Part shown: piece by piece, positions 8,923 to 20,779 of the stretch | Layout of the letters: the number at the start of each line of letters is the position of its first letter | Position numbering within the stretch: the stretch's first letter is position 1 | Assembly: GCA_964017195.1 (NCBI GenBank) | Contig: OZ024898.1 | Location: 10,873,130-10,937,129 of the forward strand | From: Siderastrea radians | Taxonomy: Eukaryota; Cnidaria; Anthozoa; Scleractinia; Rhizangiidae | Direction of reading: 5' to 3' | Length of the DNA stretch: 64,000 bases | Made by a program: the position numbers and the translations under genes | The notes under the pieces: generated by a model | Databases searched by the model: none | The model's input: only the letters and a program-made list of their open reading frames with translations | What the model was told of the DNA's origin: nothing

Positions 8923-9590
8923 GCATTTAACTTGTATACATCTGCTTAAAAAAAACCTTGTCAGGTGAGAAGTATAGGCAGTGGACAATGCGACACAAGT
9001 GGATTCTGGGAAGGTTGAACAGAGTAGGTTGTCAGTAACTCTCATTTATTGATATTTAGCATATTTTTCTTCTCAGAAAATTTAAAGAGCAAATTGAAGC
9101 ATGCTGTGTTATTATAATTAACACGGTGTTTGAGAACAGAAGCAGTTTTTCAAGCCTTCCAGAACACCATTGCGTCGTGTCACTCATGGTTATGCTTTTT
9201 ACCCGACAACGTCTTGTAATCATGTGTATTTTAATTCATATATAATTTACTGTCAAGTGTAAATGTTTGTATACATTACTACTTGAGAAAAAGTGAAAAG
9301 TGAAAAGTGAATAGAACCAGGAGAAAAGAACTGCTCAGTAACCTTTATTTACGGGGCCGTGGTTTAAAGACTTGGGATTTCATTCGCTTACTCAAAAGTA
9401 TATCGGCGTTGTTATGACTTGTAACAGCGCCACAGAATAGTATTGCTTGGTAACCTAAATTAGTGGCTGGTTTTTTCAAGATTACAGCCTTATACTGTAT
9501 AGTAAGCAGCACCCGAGGAAAGTATTCCTTAGTTGCTTTCAATTGAATTAGGATCAGACATTTGGGACAATGACTTTATCCACATAGTCA
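8923..9590. other. SPEF1 3' UTR and flank
   Basis: Sequence after the SPEF1 stop. No canonical AATAAA was noticed in the first 400 bases, so the poly(A) site is unplaced. AT-rich, with GTGAAAAGTGAAAAGTG near 9290. Nothing else recognised. Confidence 0.4.
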
Positions 9591-9816
9591 AAAGTGGATC
9601 AGCCTTGGGAAGTGCCACAGAAAAGTCGCACTGAAGTAATATATCTACTATATATCTAATATATCTAATTCGCACCGAATTGGACGTAAGAGAGGAGACA
9701 AACCGGTCCTGGCGAAATTCGTAAGTCATAAGGTCAAATCGAAGATATATAAAGCCCGCACTAATCTAAAAACTGTATCTGTTCAAAGTCTCTTCCCTGA
9801 TTCCTCTGTCTCCTCG

Positions 9817-11912
9817 GTGCGAGGAACTACGGCTCGCCCAAAGGGAATTTATATTAACGAGAATTTAACCCCGTATCGCAAAGAGATGATGGGTCTTGCG
9901 GTAGAAAAAAGGCACGACGGAAAGATCAACAAAGTGTGGACACTTGATGGTAAAATCTTTATCAAAACCACTCCGACGGGAAACCCTCGTCAAATGTTTT
10001 CTGTAGAAGATGTCAAAGAACTTTAAAAAGTCAATCGCTTAAACTTAAGGGAAGAACGGCCGGCCCCTCAAGAAACACCAGAACAGTGTACCAGACTGAC
10101 TAGCGTATGTATAATTATATGTTGTTTCGTTTTTTCTGTGACATTATAATGTTTACGCGTAAGTTATCGTCATACTTTTGTATTACTCTGTTTTGTACGA
10201 GTCGAACACGAAGAAAATATTCTATCTTTAAAACAATCAATATCCAAAATCACCATAGAATTTAAATTATTTTCTCTAAATGTTAGAGGTTTGAGAAATC
10301 TGCGTAAGAGGCGAAGCATTTTTTCCTACTTAAAAGATCAAAACTGTGCTATTTATTTACTCCAAGAAACTTTCTCTCAGCCGCAAGATGAACTAATTTG
10401 GAAAACAGAATGGCGTGGCAAAATATTTTCTCTCAGGGCTCCAATCATCAAAAAGGTGTTGCCATCTTCATTAATCCATTGTTTGAAATTACCTTTGAAA
10501 ACTCCTGGGAGGACGAAGACGGCAGAATCGTGTTAATTAACGCCTATTTTAAGACTTTCAAATTTTCATTATGTAACATTTACGCACCAAACAACGCTGC
10601 TCTTCAGAAAGTATTTCTTGAAAACTTGACCGAAATATTAATCTCGAAAGCTGATATTAGTAATCTAATTATAGGGGGTGACTGGAATGTCACTCTCGAG
10701 GCTGTTGATAAGAAAGGTGGCATTCAGTGGAAACCAAGTGTTTATAGAGATCTGGTTGCGGAGTTTATGGATGAACTAAACCTTGTTGATATTCTAAGAA
10801 TTAAGAACCCTGGCAAAAGGTGTTTTACTTACGAATCTAGCACGCTTAAAATGAAATCAAGAATCGATTTCTTTCTCATTCCCAAATCTCTCATTGCTAG
10901 TACTAAAGCCGCTGATATTAAAACTGCAATTGCACCCGATCACAAGGCCATTAGACTTTTCTTGCAACTCGAAAGCAAGAAAAAGGGCCCCGGTCTATGG
11001 AAATTCAATAATTCTTTACTGAACGATGATACCTTTGTTGTGCAAGGACTATTATTGGCTCTACATCAACGGTTCTACCTGTACTGCCACAGGACCCAAA
11101 AAATGGGAAAAAGAACTAAAATCAGGGAATATTGATTGGAAGGCAAAATTTAATAACATTGGAAAAATATGTCATGAAAACAGATTACGAGAATTCAATT
11201 TTAAGTTACTCCATAGACTAACTGTTACTAAGAAGGAGCTGTGCACTTATGGTGTAAATGATGAAAACAGATGCCCATACTGTGAAGAGCCAGACTCTAT
11301 TCTCCATACTTTCGTTGAATGCCACTACACTCAAACTTTTTATGTTAAAGTTGTTGATTGGTTTAATGCAAAATTCAACTGCGCTTTTTCTCCAACGTCT
11401 CATGAAAAATTATTCGGAACAGACCTAAATACTTCAAGGAATGATGAGCTTAAATTTAATTATTGTCTACTATTTGCAAAGTACTACCTATACTACTAGA
11501 AAATGTACTATAAAGCTTGCAATATTACTGAATTTGTGTTAAAATTGGAACAAAAACTATTTATTGAGAGTCATCTTAAAAGAAAACTTCTTGTGTGAAA
11601 ATGCTTTTGCCCTTTAACACGTCTTGTAAGTACTTTCGTACTATATTTTATATTTTATGGTTTTGTGTTCGACTACACTATTTTTTTTTGTATTATCCTA
11701 GTTTTACCTTTGCTTAATCCTTTTTTTTTCTTTGTGTGTATTTTTTCCCGATATATTATCTTGTGTGATTTCCTTTTGAAATGTAAAAAATGTATTGCAA
11801 AGTGCGGTAATGTAGTTAATATATCAAAAAGTTTCTGTTAATAGCTAAAGAAATGTCAGTGAAAAAAATGTATGTAATGTCATGGCAATAAAATTTATTA
11901 TTTAAAAAAATA
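9817..11912 (+). pseudogene. Second Tx1/L1-like LINE relic with internal deletion
   Basis: Order on the + strand: the end of ORF1 (9817-10026, with IYINENLTPYRKEMMGLA and VWTLDGKIFIKT); an APE-type endonuclease (about 10262-11030, with FSLNVRGLRNLRKR, GGDWN, SRIDFFL and the A-P-D-H-K-A motif) that changes frame near 10430; then a jump near 11060 directly to the ORF2 tail (11085-11614) with KWEKELKSGNIDWKAKFN and a C-X2-C-X8-H-X4-C knuckle (CPYCEEPDSILHTFVEC). The reverse transcriptase is missing. An in-frame TAG at about 11497 cuts the tail before its natural end near 11596. The 3' end has AATAAA at 11887 and an A-rich tail. It lies just downstream of SPEF1, same strand, and is dead. Confidence 0.85.
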
Positions 11913-12000
11913 TATATCTACAATTACTCAGAAGATAGAACCGCCTCGTACAGCACGGTAAAGAGTACCACAAGTTAGCTGTGTAGATTTATTTCATCTA

Positions 12001-12165
12001 CATTTGACTCCCGATAACTCCAGCCTTCAAGGGAAATCGTAAAAGGTTCGAGTTATCGGGAGGACTTTCGAGTTATCGACTGTAAAAATATGAAGAAAGT
12101 GACCTGAAGGGGGAAAAAACGTTCACTTAGAGTTACTGAGGATTCGAGTTACCAGGAGTCAACTG
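12001..12165. mobile_element. Pogo/Tigger-like MITE
   Basis: The ends are CATTTGACTCCCGATAACTC and its inverse GAGTTACCAGGAGTCAACTG, flanked by TA on both sides (11999-12000 and 12166-12167). The TTGACTCCCGATAACTCGA type of terminus is typical of pogo/Tigger elements. 165 bp, non-coding. The interior repeats TTCGAGTTATCG. Confidence 0.75.
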
Positions 12166-12167
12166 TA

Positions 12168-13334
12168 GTGTCTAAATTGGGTGCTGTAAATATTTTTTTT
12201 GTGTTCGTTTTTTTTTATGAAATTTAATGTACAAATAGAGGAATAAAATTTTACTGAGTGTATGAGGTACAAAAAAATTATACCCGTCCTTTCGATCACC
12301 CCGCTAATACCTACACCTCGCCTTGATCGAGTTTATCTTGCGGCATGAGCTACAATTCAATTTCACTGAGAAGTATTTGCATGGGAGATAGATGAAAATG
12401 TCGTCGCTCAGATTTGGACGTTAGTGCCGGGCAATTCAGGCAAAACTGTCACGTTGAGGACAGCGCGCACGTGAAGAAATATAGCGCAGTAGAAATAAAA
12501 ATTAGAGTTATTCTGTCGAAGGCACTAGGAAAGCTGATGTTCACAACAAATATTAGAGCTTATATGAAGTTTCAACATCAAATTTCCGAGAGAACATATC
12601 ACACATAGGGCCTGAGACAGAAGGACTCTATTCTTGTTATTGTACAACGGTAAATTTTAAGCGAAATTGCGAAAAACGGCCACTATGCGCTGATAGGCGC
12701 CCGCTGAAAAGAGACATTATGGTGTCGCGGGATCGATTTCGACCAATGGGAGCACGCCAGAGTTTAGCGTTACACTATATTATAGTAATATATATAGATA
12801 GGCTAGCCTAGCAGCGGAGCTGCCATGATAAAGGTGGTGTTCGTAATTCAAAAAACCCGAAAACTCTTCGGGCCAAAAAAAGCTGAGTAATGCATGGTAA
12901 TGCGAAAGGGAAAGCCGAAAACACATTAATTAGGTTTTAGAAACAAATTTACGAGTAAAGTAATTAATCATGTAAAGCTTTATCACGACGGGGTGACTCC
13001 ATTGGTGGAGGTTTAAATTGTTCTGGAATATTGTCAATGTGGAATGTCTCATCGCCGATGAGCAGCCTTCTATCTACAAGTTTGCATTAGCTCCTTTTTC
13101 CCTAGCTAAGAAGATCGATTTTATAAGCACCTTCCTCTCCAGTTGTCTTGGTCTAGCACAGTCTTGAGTGATGTACGCATTTGGAAACCTACTGGAATTC
13201 TTTAGCCGGTTTTTGGCACTGGAAATTGTGTCTCGATCCTCTCTACACAGGAAACGGGCGATTATCGGTCGTGGGGTTAAATGTACTGCTACAGCTTCTT
13301 GTGGTTTTCCGACGCCACGGACTGCATGGAATTC
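12168..13334. other. Intergenic, nothing recognised
   Basis: AT-rich sequence without a convincing exon. A run of TATA-like dinucleotides lies near 12775-12800. Short open frames here have no recognisable domain. Confidence 0.4.
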
Positions 13335-13485
13335 TCCCGGGGAGGGGGTACTCCCTATAAATGGCCTATACAGAGGGGCTCCGCCTGAAAGGGGTACCTT
13401 TTTCAGGCTTCAGGTATATAAAAGGGTAGGGATTTCACGAGCTGAAGTATATGAAAGGGTAGGGAAATCTGTCATTTAGGTATTT
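13335..13485 (+). repeat. GGGGTACC/TATATAAAAGGGTA repeat, copy 1
   Basis: Contains GGGGCTCCGCC, GAAAGGGGTACC, TATATAAAAGGGTAGGG and TATATGAAAGGGTAGGG. A related copy in the opposite arrangement is at 18035-18200. The motif TATATAAAAGGG resembles a TATA box but here belongs to a dispersed repeat. Confidence 0.55.
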
Positions 13486-14551
13486 CAAAGGACCATGAGA
13501 GGACGGATAAAGCGTTAACTGTAAGTACCGTTTCACGCAGAGATTTTTTCGGCTTTTCTTGGGAAAGTGTGAAAATCTGTTTAACTGTTGGAAATCAAGC
13601 TATCATCGCTTCTTAATGAAGCCACGGTGAATATTGTAAAATGACACTATGCTCTGAATGAAAGACGTAAAGTTCTGGTTTTCGTCGAAACGTGATTCCC
13701 TGAAATAAATAAAAGACTGAATTTTATGACATTCCGCCACGAGTAAGTTGTACACAGTCTTTCACCCCTTGGCTAGCCGATGAAATTGTTTTCGAAGGCA
13801 AAGCTGTGTTCGATTTCGATCAATTTATGCTCGTTATTTATCCTCCGACTATTCATGGCGGCTAACAAAACCTAAATCAAGGCGTATCAGAGGAAGCGAT
13901 CTAAGACCATCTAATGTCTCTCAATAATTCACGCGGATTTCCGCCCATCCTGTTTGTAAACTTTTCGATTTTGTATACAGCGGGTAAAACTAAGCTCTCC
14001 AAGAATGGAAAGAAAAACATGAGGTTCTTTGATATCCTGTCACAATCAACCAAAAAAATGGAGCAGTGTCTCGGGCTTTTCTACATAGCGAGCTTTAAAA
14101 ACCGCCTGCCGCGAGAAAACGTGCCTCGCTTTTGCACTGAGCCGAAAACAACGAGTGTGTAATTGTGCGCCCCAAAATGTGCCATTGTACAATCTCTACA
14201 GGAATTATTGTCACAAGCTGCGTGTATTCCTTTCCAACTGATAAAATTTTCTTACTATTTCGAAAAGTTCAGTTTTCAGTATCTTATTTTATTTATTTTA
14301 CAATGTCTCCTTTTTTCTAGTTTCTCCGAAAGTTCTAAATACGTACAGAATCGCATCAACCGGTACGGACGAAACGCGATTTGTGCTTGTTCAGCGTATG
14401 CCTGTATAAATGTCTGAATATTCTCGCGCGAGTTTTAAAAGACTCAGTCAATGCGTCTGCGATTCTCGTCACTTTCTGCAGTTGCAAGTTTGTACCGCAT
14501 TCTTAGATTTTATGAAAAATGTTTCCCTTCCACAAATCATTTAACTGAATT
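13486..14551. other. Intergenic, nothing recognised
   Basis: No exon, RNA gene or repeat could be supported. Open frames around 13914-14417 show no known domain and no splice context. Confidence 0.4.
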
Positions 14552-14713
14552 AGACTACGAGCAGTCTCTCTTTCCGCTCAGGGATAGTCGAGGAAAACGA
14601 ACAAGCGAGCGAGCGAGTACGAAGTCGCCTGCGGCGTTGAAACGTGACGCGCCTGTCGAGCCGCTAGTGTAGTGAAACTATCCCTGAGCGGAAAGAGAGA
14701 CTGCTCGTAGTCT
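14552..14713. mobile_element. 162-bp MITE with perfect 37-bp inverted repeats
   Basis: The left arm (14552-14588, starting AGACTACGAGCAGTC) and right arm (14677-14713, ending GACTGCTCGTAGTCT) are exact reverse complements. The 88-bp centre has repeated GAGCGAGCGAG. Identical arms indicate recent activity or strong constraint. Confidence 0.85.
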
Positions 14714-15340
14714 GTAACTGAATTTTAAAAACGTATTACGACTGCACGTGACGAACCCTCTTTGATGCATGTATACTCGTAACATAAGCCTTCAAATGTA
14801 GTTCTTTCCGATCCTGTTATTGAGCAGGCGGGAAACATCTCCAAGACTTTTATCACTGCTCTACTGACAAACGAAAAGTGCACGATGAAGACGAGCAGCC
14901 GCGAGGAAAAAATGTGGAGGCGAGAGTCAGTGGATTTCTAATTCCCTTTGAGCCCTTCCCCCTCCCCTCCCTGTCGGTTTTTGGCAACTTGCAAACCAAA
15001 TATTTCTTGACTTTTATCCAAACATTTTCTTGAAAAGTGCTGGGACTAGGGTCACTGAACACACCATACTGGGTGGGTTCCCAAATGAACCCACCGGGTT
15101 TCAACTTCTTTTATTTACTTTGACACAGTTTTCACTAGCTAGCTCTGCCATGACGTTAAGGCAGGACAAAGTTCAAAACAATCAGGTATCATAAACTAAA
15201 ACCAAACCAATTACAAGATGCAGATAATTAAATGAGCCAATGAGAGCTCGTAGCAAATACGTGACTAGTGCCAAGCGTGGAAAAAAACGTTCAAAGGCGA
15301 AACAAATTGGTTGTCATTGTTTTCAGCCACCGCCTTCTCG
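14714..15340. other. Intergenic, nothing recognised
   Basis: No feature could be supported. The minus-strand open frame at 14853-15104 has no recognised domain. Confidence 0.35.
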
Positions 15341-15440
15341 CTCTCTTCTCGGCCGGGTCATATTTGTTGTTGTTCTGTTTTTCTTGTGTGTGTGTTTTTT
15401 GTTTTGTTTTTATCCACTGCCCTTGGTGTAGCGACATTTA

Positions 15441-15617
15441 TTTCTCGTGACAGCAGCAAACAAAAGCTGGCAAAAGATGTGTCATCTTGGCAGCCCCGCT
15501 AATAAAAGATGTGTCATCTTAAGAGCAGGAATGGTTGCCACCGTCACAAAGAAATAAATATTCTTGCGGTGATTGAGTTTCAACCGGGGTTTCAACACTT
15601 TTTTTCCTTTTTTTTAA
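15441..15617 (+). repeat. 177-bp repeat unit, copy 1
   Basis: Starts TTTCTCGTGACAGCAGCAAA and contains CAAAAGATGTGTCATCTTGG, TAATAAAAGATGTGTCATCTT and AGAGCAGGAATGGTTGCCAC. It is followed immediately by a second copy. Each unit has two AAGATG-TGT-CATCTT mini-hairpins. Confidence 0.8.
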
Positions 15618-15800
15618 TTTCTCGTGACAGCAGCAAACACAAGCTGGCAAAAGATGTGTCATCTTGGCAGCCCCGCTAATAAAAGATGTGTCATCTTAAG
15701 AGCAGGAATGGTTGCCACCGTCACAAAGAAACAAATATTCTTCCGCTGATTGAGTTTCAACCAGGGTTTCAACTCTTTCTTTCTTCTTTTTCCCTTTTTT
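15618..15800 (+). repeat. 177-bp repeat unit, copy 2 (tandem)
   Basis: Nearly identical to the unit at 15441-15617, including both AAGATGTGTCATCTT hairpins and TTGAGTTTCAACCAGGGTTT. The tandem arrangement suggests recent unequal exchange. Confidence 0.8.
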
Positions 15801-16059
15801 TTTCTCAAACTTCATTGCTATGAGAAGTGAGAAGACTATGGCTCGGGTTGATCATGTATTTCGCTAAAAGCTGCTTTCCGACTTAAGGTCGCTGCTTTGA
15901 ACTTTTTAAATATTTCTTTGTTCATTTTGCCAGTTCGAGATTTAGTTATGCAGGCCGCTCTCGTCCTTAACTCCACTTACTAAGGCCGGGTAGGCTGACA
16001 AATTCTTTCAAGAAATTGTCTGAGCACAAAGGTTTTGTAACCATAGCTTTCACTTCTTA

Positions 16060-16275
16060 TTCACGGCCGGGTCATTATTATCATATGCCGTTTGTTTGTT
16101 GTTATTGTTGCTTTTTTTGGTTTTCATCAACTGCTATTTATTTCTTGTGACAACAGCAAACACAAACTGGCAAAAGATGTGACATCTTGGCAGCCCTGCT
16201 AGTGAAAGATGAGTCATCTTAAGAGCAAGGATGGTTGCTACCGTCACAAAGAAACAAATATTCTTCAACTGCCAG
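16060..16275 (+). repeat. Third, diverged copy of the 177-bp unit with its 5' flank
   Basis: The unit at 16141-16275 has TTTCTTGTGACAACAGCAAA, AAAGATGTGACATCTTGGC and GAAAGATGAGTCATCTTAAG. The preceding sequence (CGGCCGGGTCAT, T/G-rich stretch) matches the flank of copy 1 at about 15350-15440, so the original repeat is longer than 177 bp. Confidence 0.65.
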
Positions 16276-17847
16276 CTCTTCCATATTTTTACTCAAACAT
16301 TACTGCTGTGAGAGCTGAGAAGACTCGTAATGTTACTCAGAGGGATTGGCCTGTATTAACTAAGTTATGGACTGGCAAAATGAACATCGCAATAACTGAA
16401 ATTTCAAATATCTTTCCATGAATCAGAGTTAGTAAGTGGCAAAAATACTGTCAACTTAGTGGACAGCCGTTCTAACAAAAGAGGTGCCTCTTCCATCGTC
16501 TGACTTGTTTAATACACCGAAAAAGCAAAGCCGATTTCAAACATTACTGATTTCCTCTGATTCTTTACTTGGCATCTTACTGCAACCAGACCTTGTAAAC
16601 AAATTAATGTGGATTAGCTGAAATTAATTTTGATAAATGAATTTGGTATCCAACTTGTCATACAATGCTGTTTTGCGTTTGTTCGAACCACACAAATTCC
16701 CCGCCAAAACATTATAGTGCTTTTATTGAGCACTGATCGAAGCCGATCCAAAATACTGGCGAGAAAAATCTGGCATGTAATTCCTGTAACTTCGCGTTTG
16801 TTATAAGCAATGATTTATAGTTGTAATGAGGCGACGAAATCTAAAATGCAACCAAGGCATATCTGAGATAAATAACAACGCTGTTGAATTCAGTGAATCG
16901 CAGATCGAACGCGTGGGGTCGCCTCTCATACACCGGATACGTGGCTTTGTTCAGTTCTTGTAGCCCTCTAATATTTTTCGATGCCGACAAGACTACTGCG
17001 CTAGCAGCTGCGATTATACCAGTAATGATTTTGCACGGCTTACATACAGATTCAACTTACCATAGTCCACTTCGCGAGAGTTTTGTAAAGGACATCAGGG
17101 AAGATTTTTCTAATCTTGTTCACTGTAATCTAGTTTGAATTTATCCCATTGTTTGATACCAAACGAAAACAAAATGTAGATTCCCAGACTTCCAGGATAA
17201 CGTCAATCTAATCACATGGCTTTTAGGCTTCGGAAACGTGTGCCACTGCGTTAAACAACCACTGCGTTAAACAACCACTTGTGACATCGCATCGTTTCTC
17301 AAGAAAATGAAACCAGAAACTGCAAGAAAACACTTCACTGATCCTTTTCGTTACTGGCATCCGGTGACAAATAATAATGTACAAAAGTTAAAAGTCCTCC
17401 TGGTCGCGCTCCTGGTCGAAAGTTTATTCTTGGCGAAAGTCCATCGTGGAGTTTTCTTGTCAAATGCAACAGTCAAATACTAGTCGCATCCAACCAACAG
17501 AACAAGCGCTATTATTTTTCTTTTCGCCGCGTTTTTTTTTTCTCGATTGCTGTTAAACACCTTGAGCGGTCTCACCTTGCCGCAGTTAAATTGTTTTACA
17601 AATGAGTTTTTGGTTCGGATTTCCTGTTTGATTGACCAAAATTGTCTGGTAATGACTTGTGAATGATGCGTAACACTCCTCTATGGGAAAATTAAGTCAC
17701 GTTTTATTATGACTTGATGACATGTATAAGTCGGTCCTCACGTCTCCGCTGTTCTGGTTTACATTTGATGCAGTGACATTTCAATCATGAAGCAGCAGAT
17801 TAGGACGCCTTGCGATAAGCCCATTAGACACGCTTGAAAAACCCCTC
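16276..17847. other. Intergenic, nothing firm
   Basis: No gene recognised. A short duplicated 16-mer, ACTGCGTTAAACAACC, occurs at 17246-17277. The open frame at 16884-17138 shows no domain. Confidence 0.4.
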
Positions 17848-17880
17848 ACAAATTCTTAGAAAAGTTTTCTAAGAATTTGT
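17848..17880. repeat. Perfect 16-bp hairpin
   Basis: ACAAATTCTTAGAAAA and TTTTCTAAGAATTTGT are exact inverse arms around a single G. It could be a tiny foldback or a solo terminal relic. Confidence 0.6.
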
Positions 17881-18034
17881 ATGGGACAACAGGAGGTACT
17901 TACAGTTCGCGCTTTTTCCGTCCCGTCATGATTAATCAAAATATTTCGAGAGTAGATGATAGTATTGTTTTTGGTTAACATCTCTTCCTAATATCATTCA
18001 TTAACTGTTATTCCAAGGGTTTAGGAAAGGGATG

Positions 18035-18200
18035 CAGTGTTTTTGATTAGGTATGTGAAAGGGGTACCATTTTTCAATGAAGGGTATATGAAAGGGGTAC
18101 CTTTTCTGTCAAAAATGGTATATAAAAGGGTAAGGGGTTTGACCTCGGGGCGGAGCCTCCCTGTATAAAACTTTGTTGAGTAGCTCCCCCGTGGGAATTG
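18035..18200 (-). repeat. GGGGTACC/TATATAAAAGGGTA repeat, copy 2
   Basis: Contains GAAAGGGGTACC twice, TATATAAAAGGGTAAGGGG and GGGGCGGAGCC. Related to 13335-13485, with the GGCTCCGCC block on the opposite side. It cuts off the LINE ORF1 relic that ends near 18200. Confidence 0.55.
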
Positions 18201-18817
18201 TACGTTTTCAGAATCTATGCCCAGATCATTTTCAATTACATCATAAATTGCATTGTACAATTCTCACCTCTACGTTCCGGGATATTCATGAAACGAAGGT
18301 TTTCCCTCCTTGAGTAGTTTTCTGGGGCTATTATCTTCTCCTGTTCCTTCGCCAAACTTTCTGTTAGAGCTCTAATTTCTGCTTGCTGGCTTTCCAATGC
18401 GGATTTCGCACTGTTGTTTCTTAGTAATTTATTTCTTGGAGGTGAGAATCCAAAGATTGCTGGCATGTTTTCTTGAAGTCCCTGTGGGTTTTGGCGTCTT
18501 CTTGTAAATCACTGATAGTATCCTATTCACACTGGAGGGGCTTTTCTACCTCTTTCAGAGTGTCATTAATGCCCTCGACTTCTTGTTTAACTTCGGCACT
18601 GAGGCGAGAAATTTCGGATCTCAAGCTGCCAAAGTGCTCCTCCATTCTTTCTTCCAAGATTGACAGTTTGTCCAGAATTTGTTTGAGAGCCGGATTCGCA
18701 CTCCTCGCCCGCTTCCCTCTCGTCGCTACTAAAGCGAAAGCGATTCCTTTTAGGTGATGGCTGGGACTGTGAAGACAAGCTTGAAGTTCTAGCTTCTCTG
18801 ACGCTTCGTTTAGACAT
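18200..18817 (-). pseudogene. LINE ORF1 relic
   Basis: Read on the minus strand. From 18817 a frame begins MSKRSVREARTSSLSSQSQ with a Ser/Lys/Arg-rich head. After frame changes, 18466-18236 gives a coil (SALESQQAEIRALTESLAKE) followed by NYSRRENLRFMNIPE, and 18260 down to about 18200 gives IYDVIENDLGI. The N-Y-S-R-R-E-N-L-R motif is the start of the RNA-binding domain of L1-type ORF1 proteins. Several frameshifts and an abrupt end at a different repeat make it a dead fragment. Confidence 0.8.
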
Positions 18818-19832
18818 TAAATGTGGCTTCCCCCGTCGTTCACTTTACAGAGCAAAAGAAAGACGTCCGTCGGCCATTACCTCCTACCCAGGTTTTTATG
18901 TTCTTCTGTTATTTTCATTTCATTTACATTCATGTTCTGTTTATGTATGTATTTATGTGCCCTTTTTTGCATGAGTCTTTTCAACGGAAGTATTGCCGTA
19001 AAATCCTTAACGAGGAATTCTTTAACGATTTCCTCTGAGCGGGGCGACAAACTAAACAGAACGAGCTATTAACCAAACAGTAGTTTGCCAACGGGTATTC
19101 CTGCCGATCGGTAAACTCTGAGGTAGGTACTTTGTAAAATTTTTACAAATTGTGATCATAATTTAGTTTATTATCAGTCTTATTAGTCCTGTCTCTGGCA
19201 TCGATCATTCAGTCTATCATGCTTTTCTTTTGTTTGCAAAGTATCACTTTCCGACTTGTATGTAGATGTATCATTTATTTTCTTTCCCCAAAAAATATAC
19301 TGAAGGATCAAATAGTTAGTGCATCTAACCAATTATCACATTAGTACTGTCTTTGAGATAAATATGACAAATGTTTGTTTCATGTTCCCTTTAGGCAAAC
19401 TTGAAAGTAGTCAACTTAGTTTGATTCGTCCTTGATGTGTTTGTTCCTTGTTTAATTTACCGTAAAAAAACGTCCGGTAGTATCCAGTGCAAAGTAGATA
19501 AAGGTTATTTCTTTTACATCTCAGAGAAACTTTTTATACAGCGACTACTGGCGTGGTCAAGATAAATTTTAAATGGCTTACTCCGTGAAACCGCGTAAAC
19601 GTTTCTTTCTATGTGTTGCTCAGGCAGAGAAATGTGATTAAAAGAAGGACCTTTAACAGCCATAGAAAAGAGATTATCTCTTTAACAGATTTTGCACTGT
19701 GTGTTTATTCTTTCTTTTTAAAACCAACGATGTCTTATTGTTAGAGAAAAAGATAGCTTGATCTGCCATTTCTGCGTGGCCTAATTAAATTATTCATATA
19801 TTGCAATCACGCGATCACCTTTCCTGTTCAAT
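18818..19832. other. Intergenic, one small duplicated segment
   Basis: The start is probably the 5' leader of the minus-strand LINE relic. Sequence near 19537-19610 (GCGTGGTCAAGATAAATTTT, AATGGCTTACTC) recurs at 26268-26340 (GCGTGGTCAAGATATACTCT). No gene seen. Confidence 0.45.
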
Positions 19833-20488
19833 GGCCCGATTTATACTAGAAACGGATCATCCGTCTGGGACGAACTTGGGCAAAGAACGGTAGTTCGTCT
19901 TATAATTCGTCTGTGTATAAATACGGGCTTTCAGACGGATCATCCGTCCAGACGAACTATCACGGTAGTTCGTCTTGACAGACGAACTACCGTGGATAAT
20001 TCGTCTGGACGGATGATCCGTCTGTCTGTATAAATACGGGAAGAAGACGAACTACTCAAAAATCAGGATCTCGTTACCTAAAGCCAGCGGTCGTCTTGCA
20101 GTGAAATACAAACTCAAGATGGCGACCTTGGAGGCAGGGAAGTCAACTCGTCGCAAAAAGGAACGTGTGTGGACAGAGACTGAGCTAAAATACTTGGCCC
20201 TGGTACTAGCGGATGAAAAAACCCAATACGCTGTTATACTGGAAACGCTGACGTTAAAAAAGTCTGCGAACAATTTGGTCAAGATCGGCAAGGTGACGAT
20301 TTGACTTGTACCCATGCCTTTTCGTCACGCTTAGACGAATTATCCGCCTATTGTAAATACGGGACGAACTACGAGACGCAACCATAGTTCGTATCATATA
20401 GTTCGTCCCGTGTTTATACTAGATAGATGATTCGTCTTGACGGATGATCCGTCTAGACGGATGATCCGTCTCTAGTATAAATCGGGCC
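19833..20488 (+). mobile_element. Harbinger-like non-autonomous transposon
   Basis: The ends GGCCCGATTTATACTAGA and TCTAGTATAAATCGGGCC are exact inverse repeats, flanked by the 3-bp duplication AAT (19830-19832 and 20489-20491), as in PIF/Harbinger insertion. The palindromic motif ACGGAT(C/G)ATCCGT occurs five times (near 19852, 19935, 20009, 20438 and 20457), along with GACGAACTA motifs in both orientations. It encloses a short Myb/SANT-like ORF (20119-20304). Confidence 0.8.
20119..20304 (+). CDS. Myb/SANT-like DNA-binding fragment inside the transposon
   Basis: 61 residues beginning MATLEAGKSTRRKKERVW, then TETELKYLALVLADEKTQYA and LETLTLKKSANN. The Trp, acidic and hydrophobic pattern resembles the first helices of Myb/SANT-like domains that accompany Harbinger transposases. 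It stops before a full domain, so it is either a truncated DNA-binding accessory protein or the first exon of a lost ORF. ATG at 20119 is preceded by AAG and fits the start of homology as I recall it. Confidence 0.55.
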   Translation: MATLEAGKSTRRKKERVWTETELKYLALVLADEKTQYAVILETLTLKKSANNLVKIGKVTI

Positions 20489-20779
20489 AATGCGAACAAA
20501 GGCCTGATTTAAGGAATAATTAAGTACAATATTGTAACAATAGACGAAAACACTTTCTGAAAGCTGTTAAAAGCTTTCAAACAAGCTAAATAAGTTTTGA
20601 ATTTGTTTCAAATATTGGTCATAGAATGCTTATATTTGTAAGACGTTTATTAAAATTAAACTGAATCAAATCATACCATAACAATGTCCTAAAAAATTGA
20701 AAAGCTAAGACATAAAAGGTTGCTTTAGACTGGGAAATATCACATTTTTAATCTTGGACAAGAATAAAGAGACTTGCAT

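Noticed and set aside
13405..13445. TATATAAAAGGG as a core promoter
   Set aside because: The same motif recurs in a repeat copy at 18115-18135 and no gene starts downstream.
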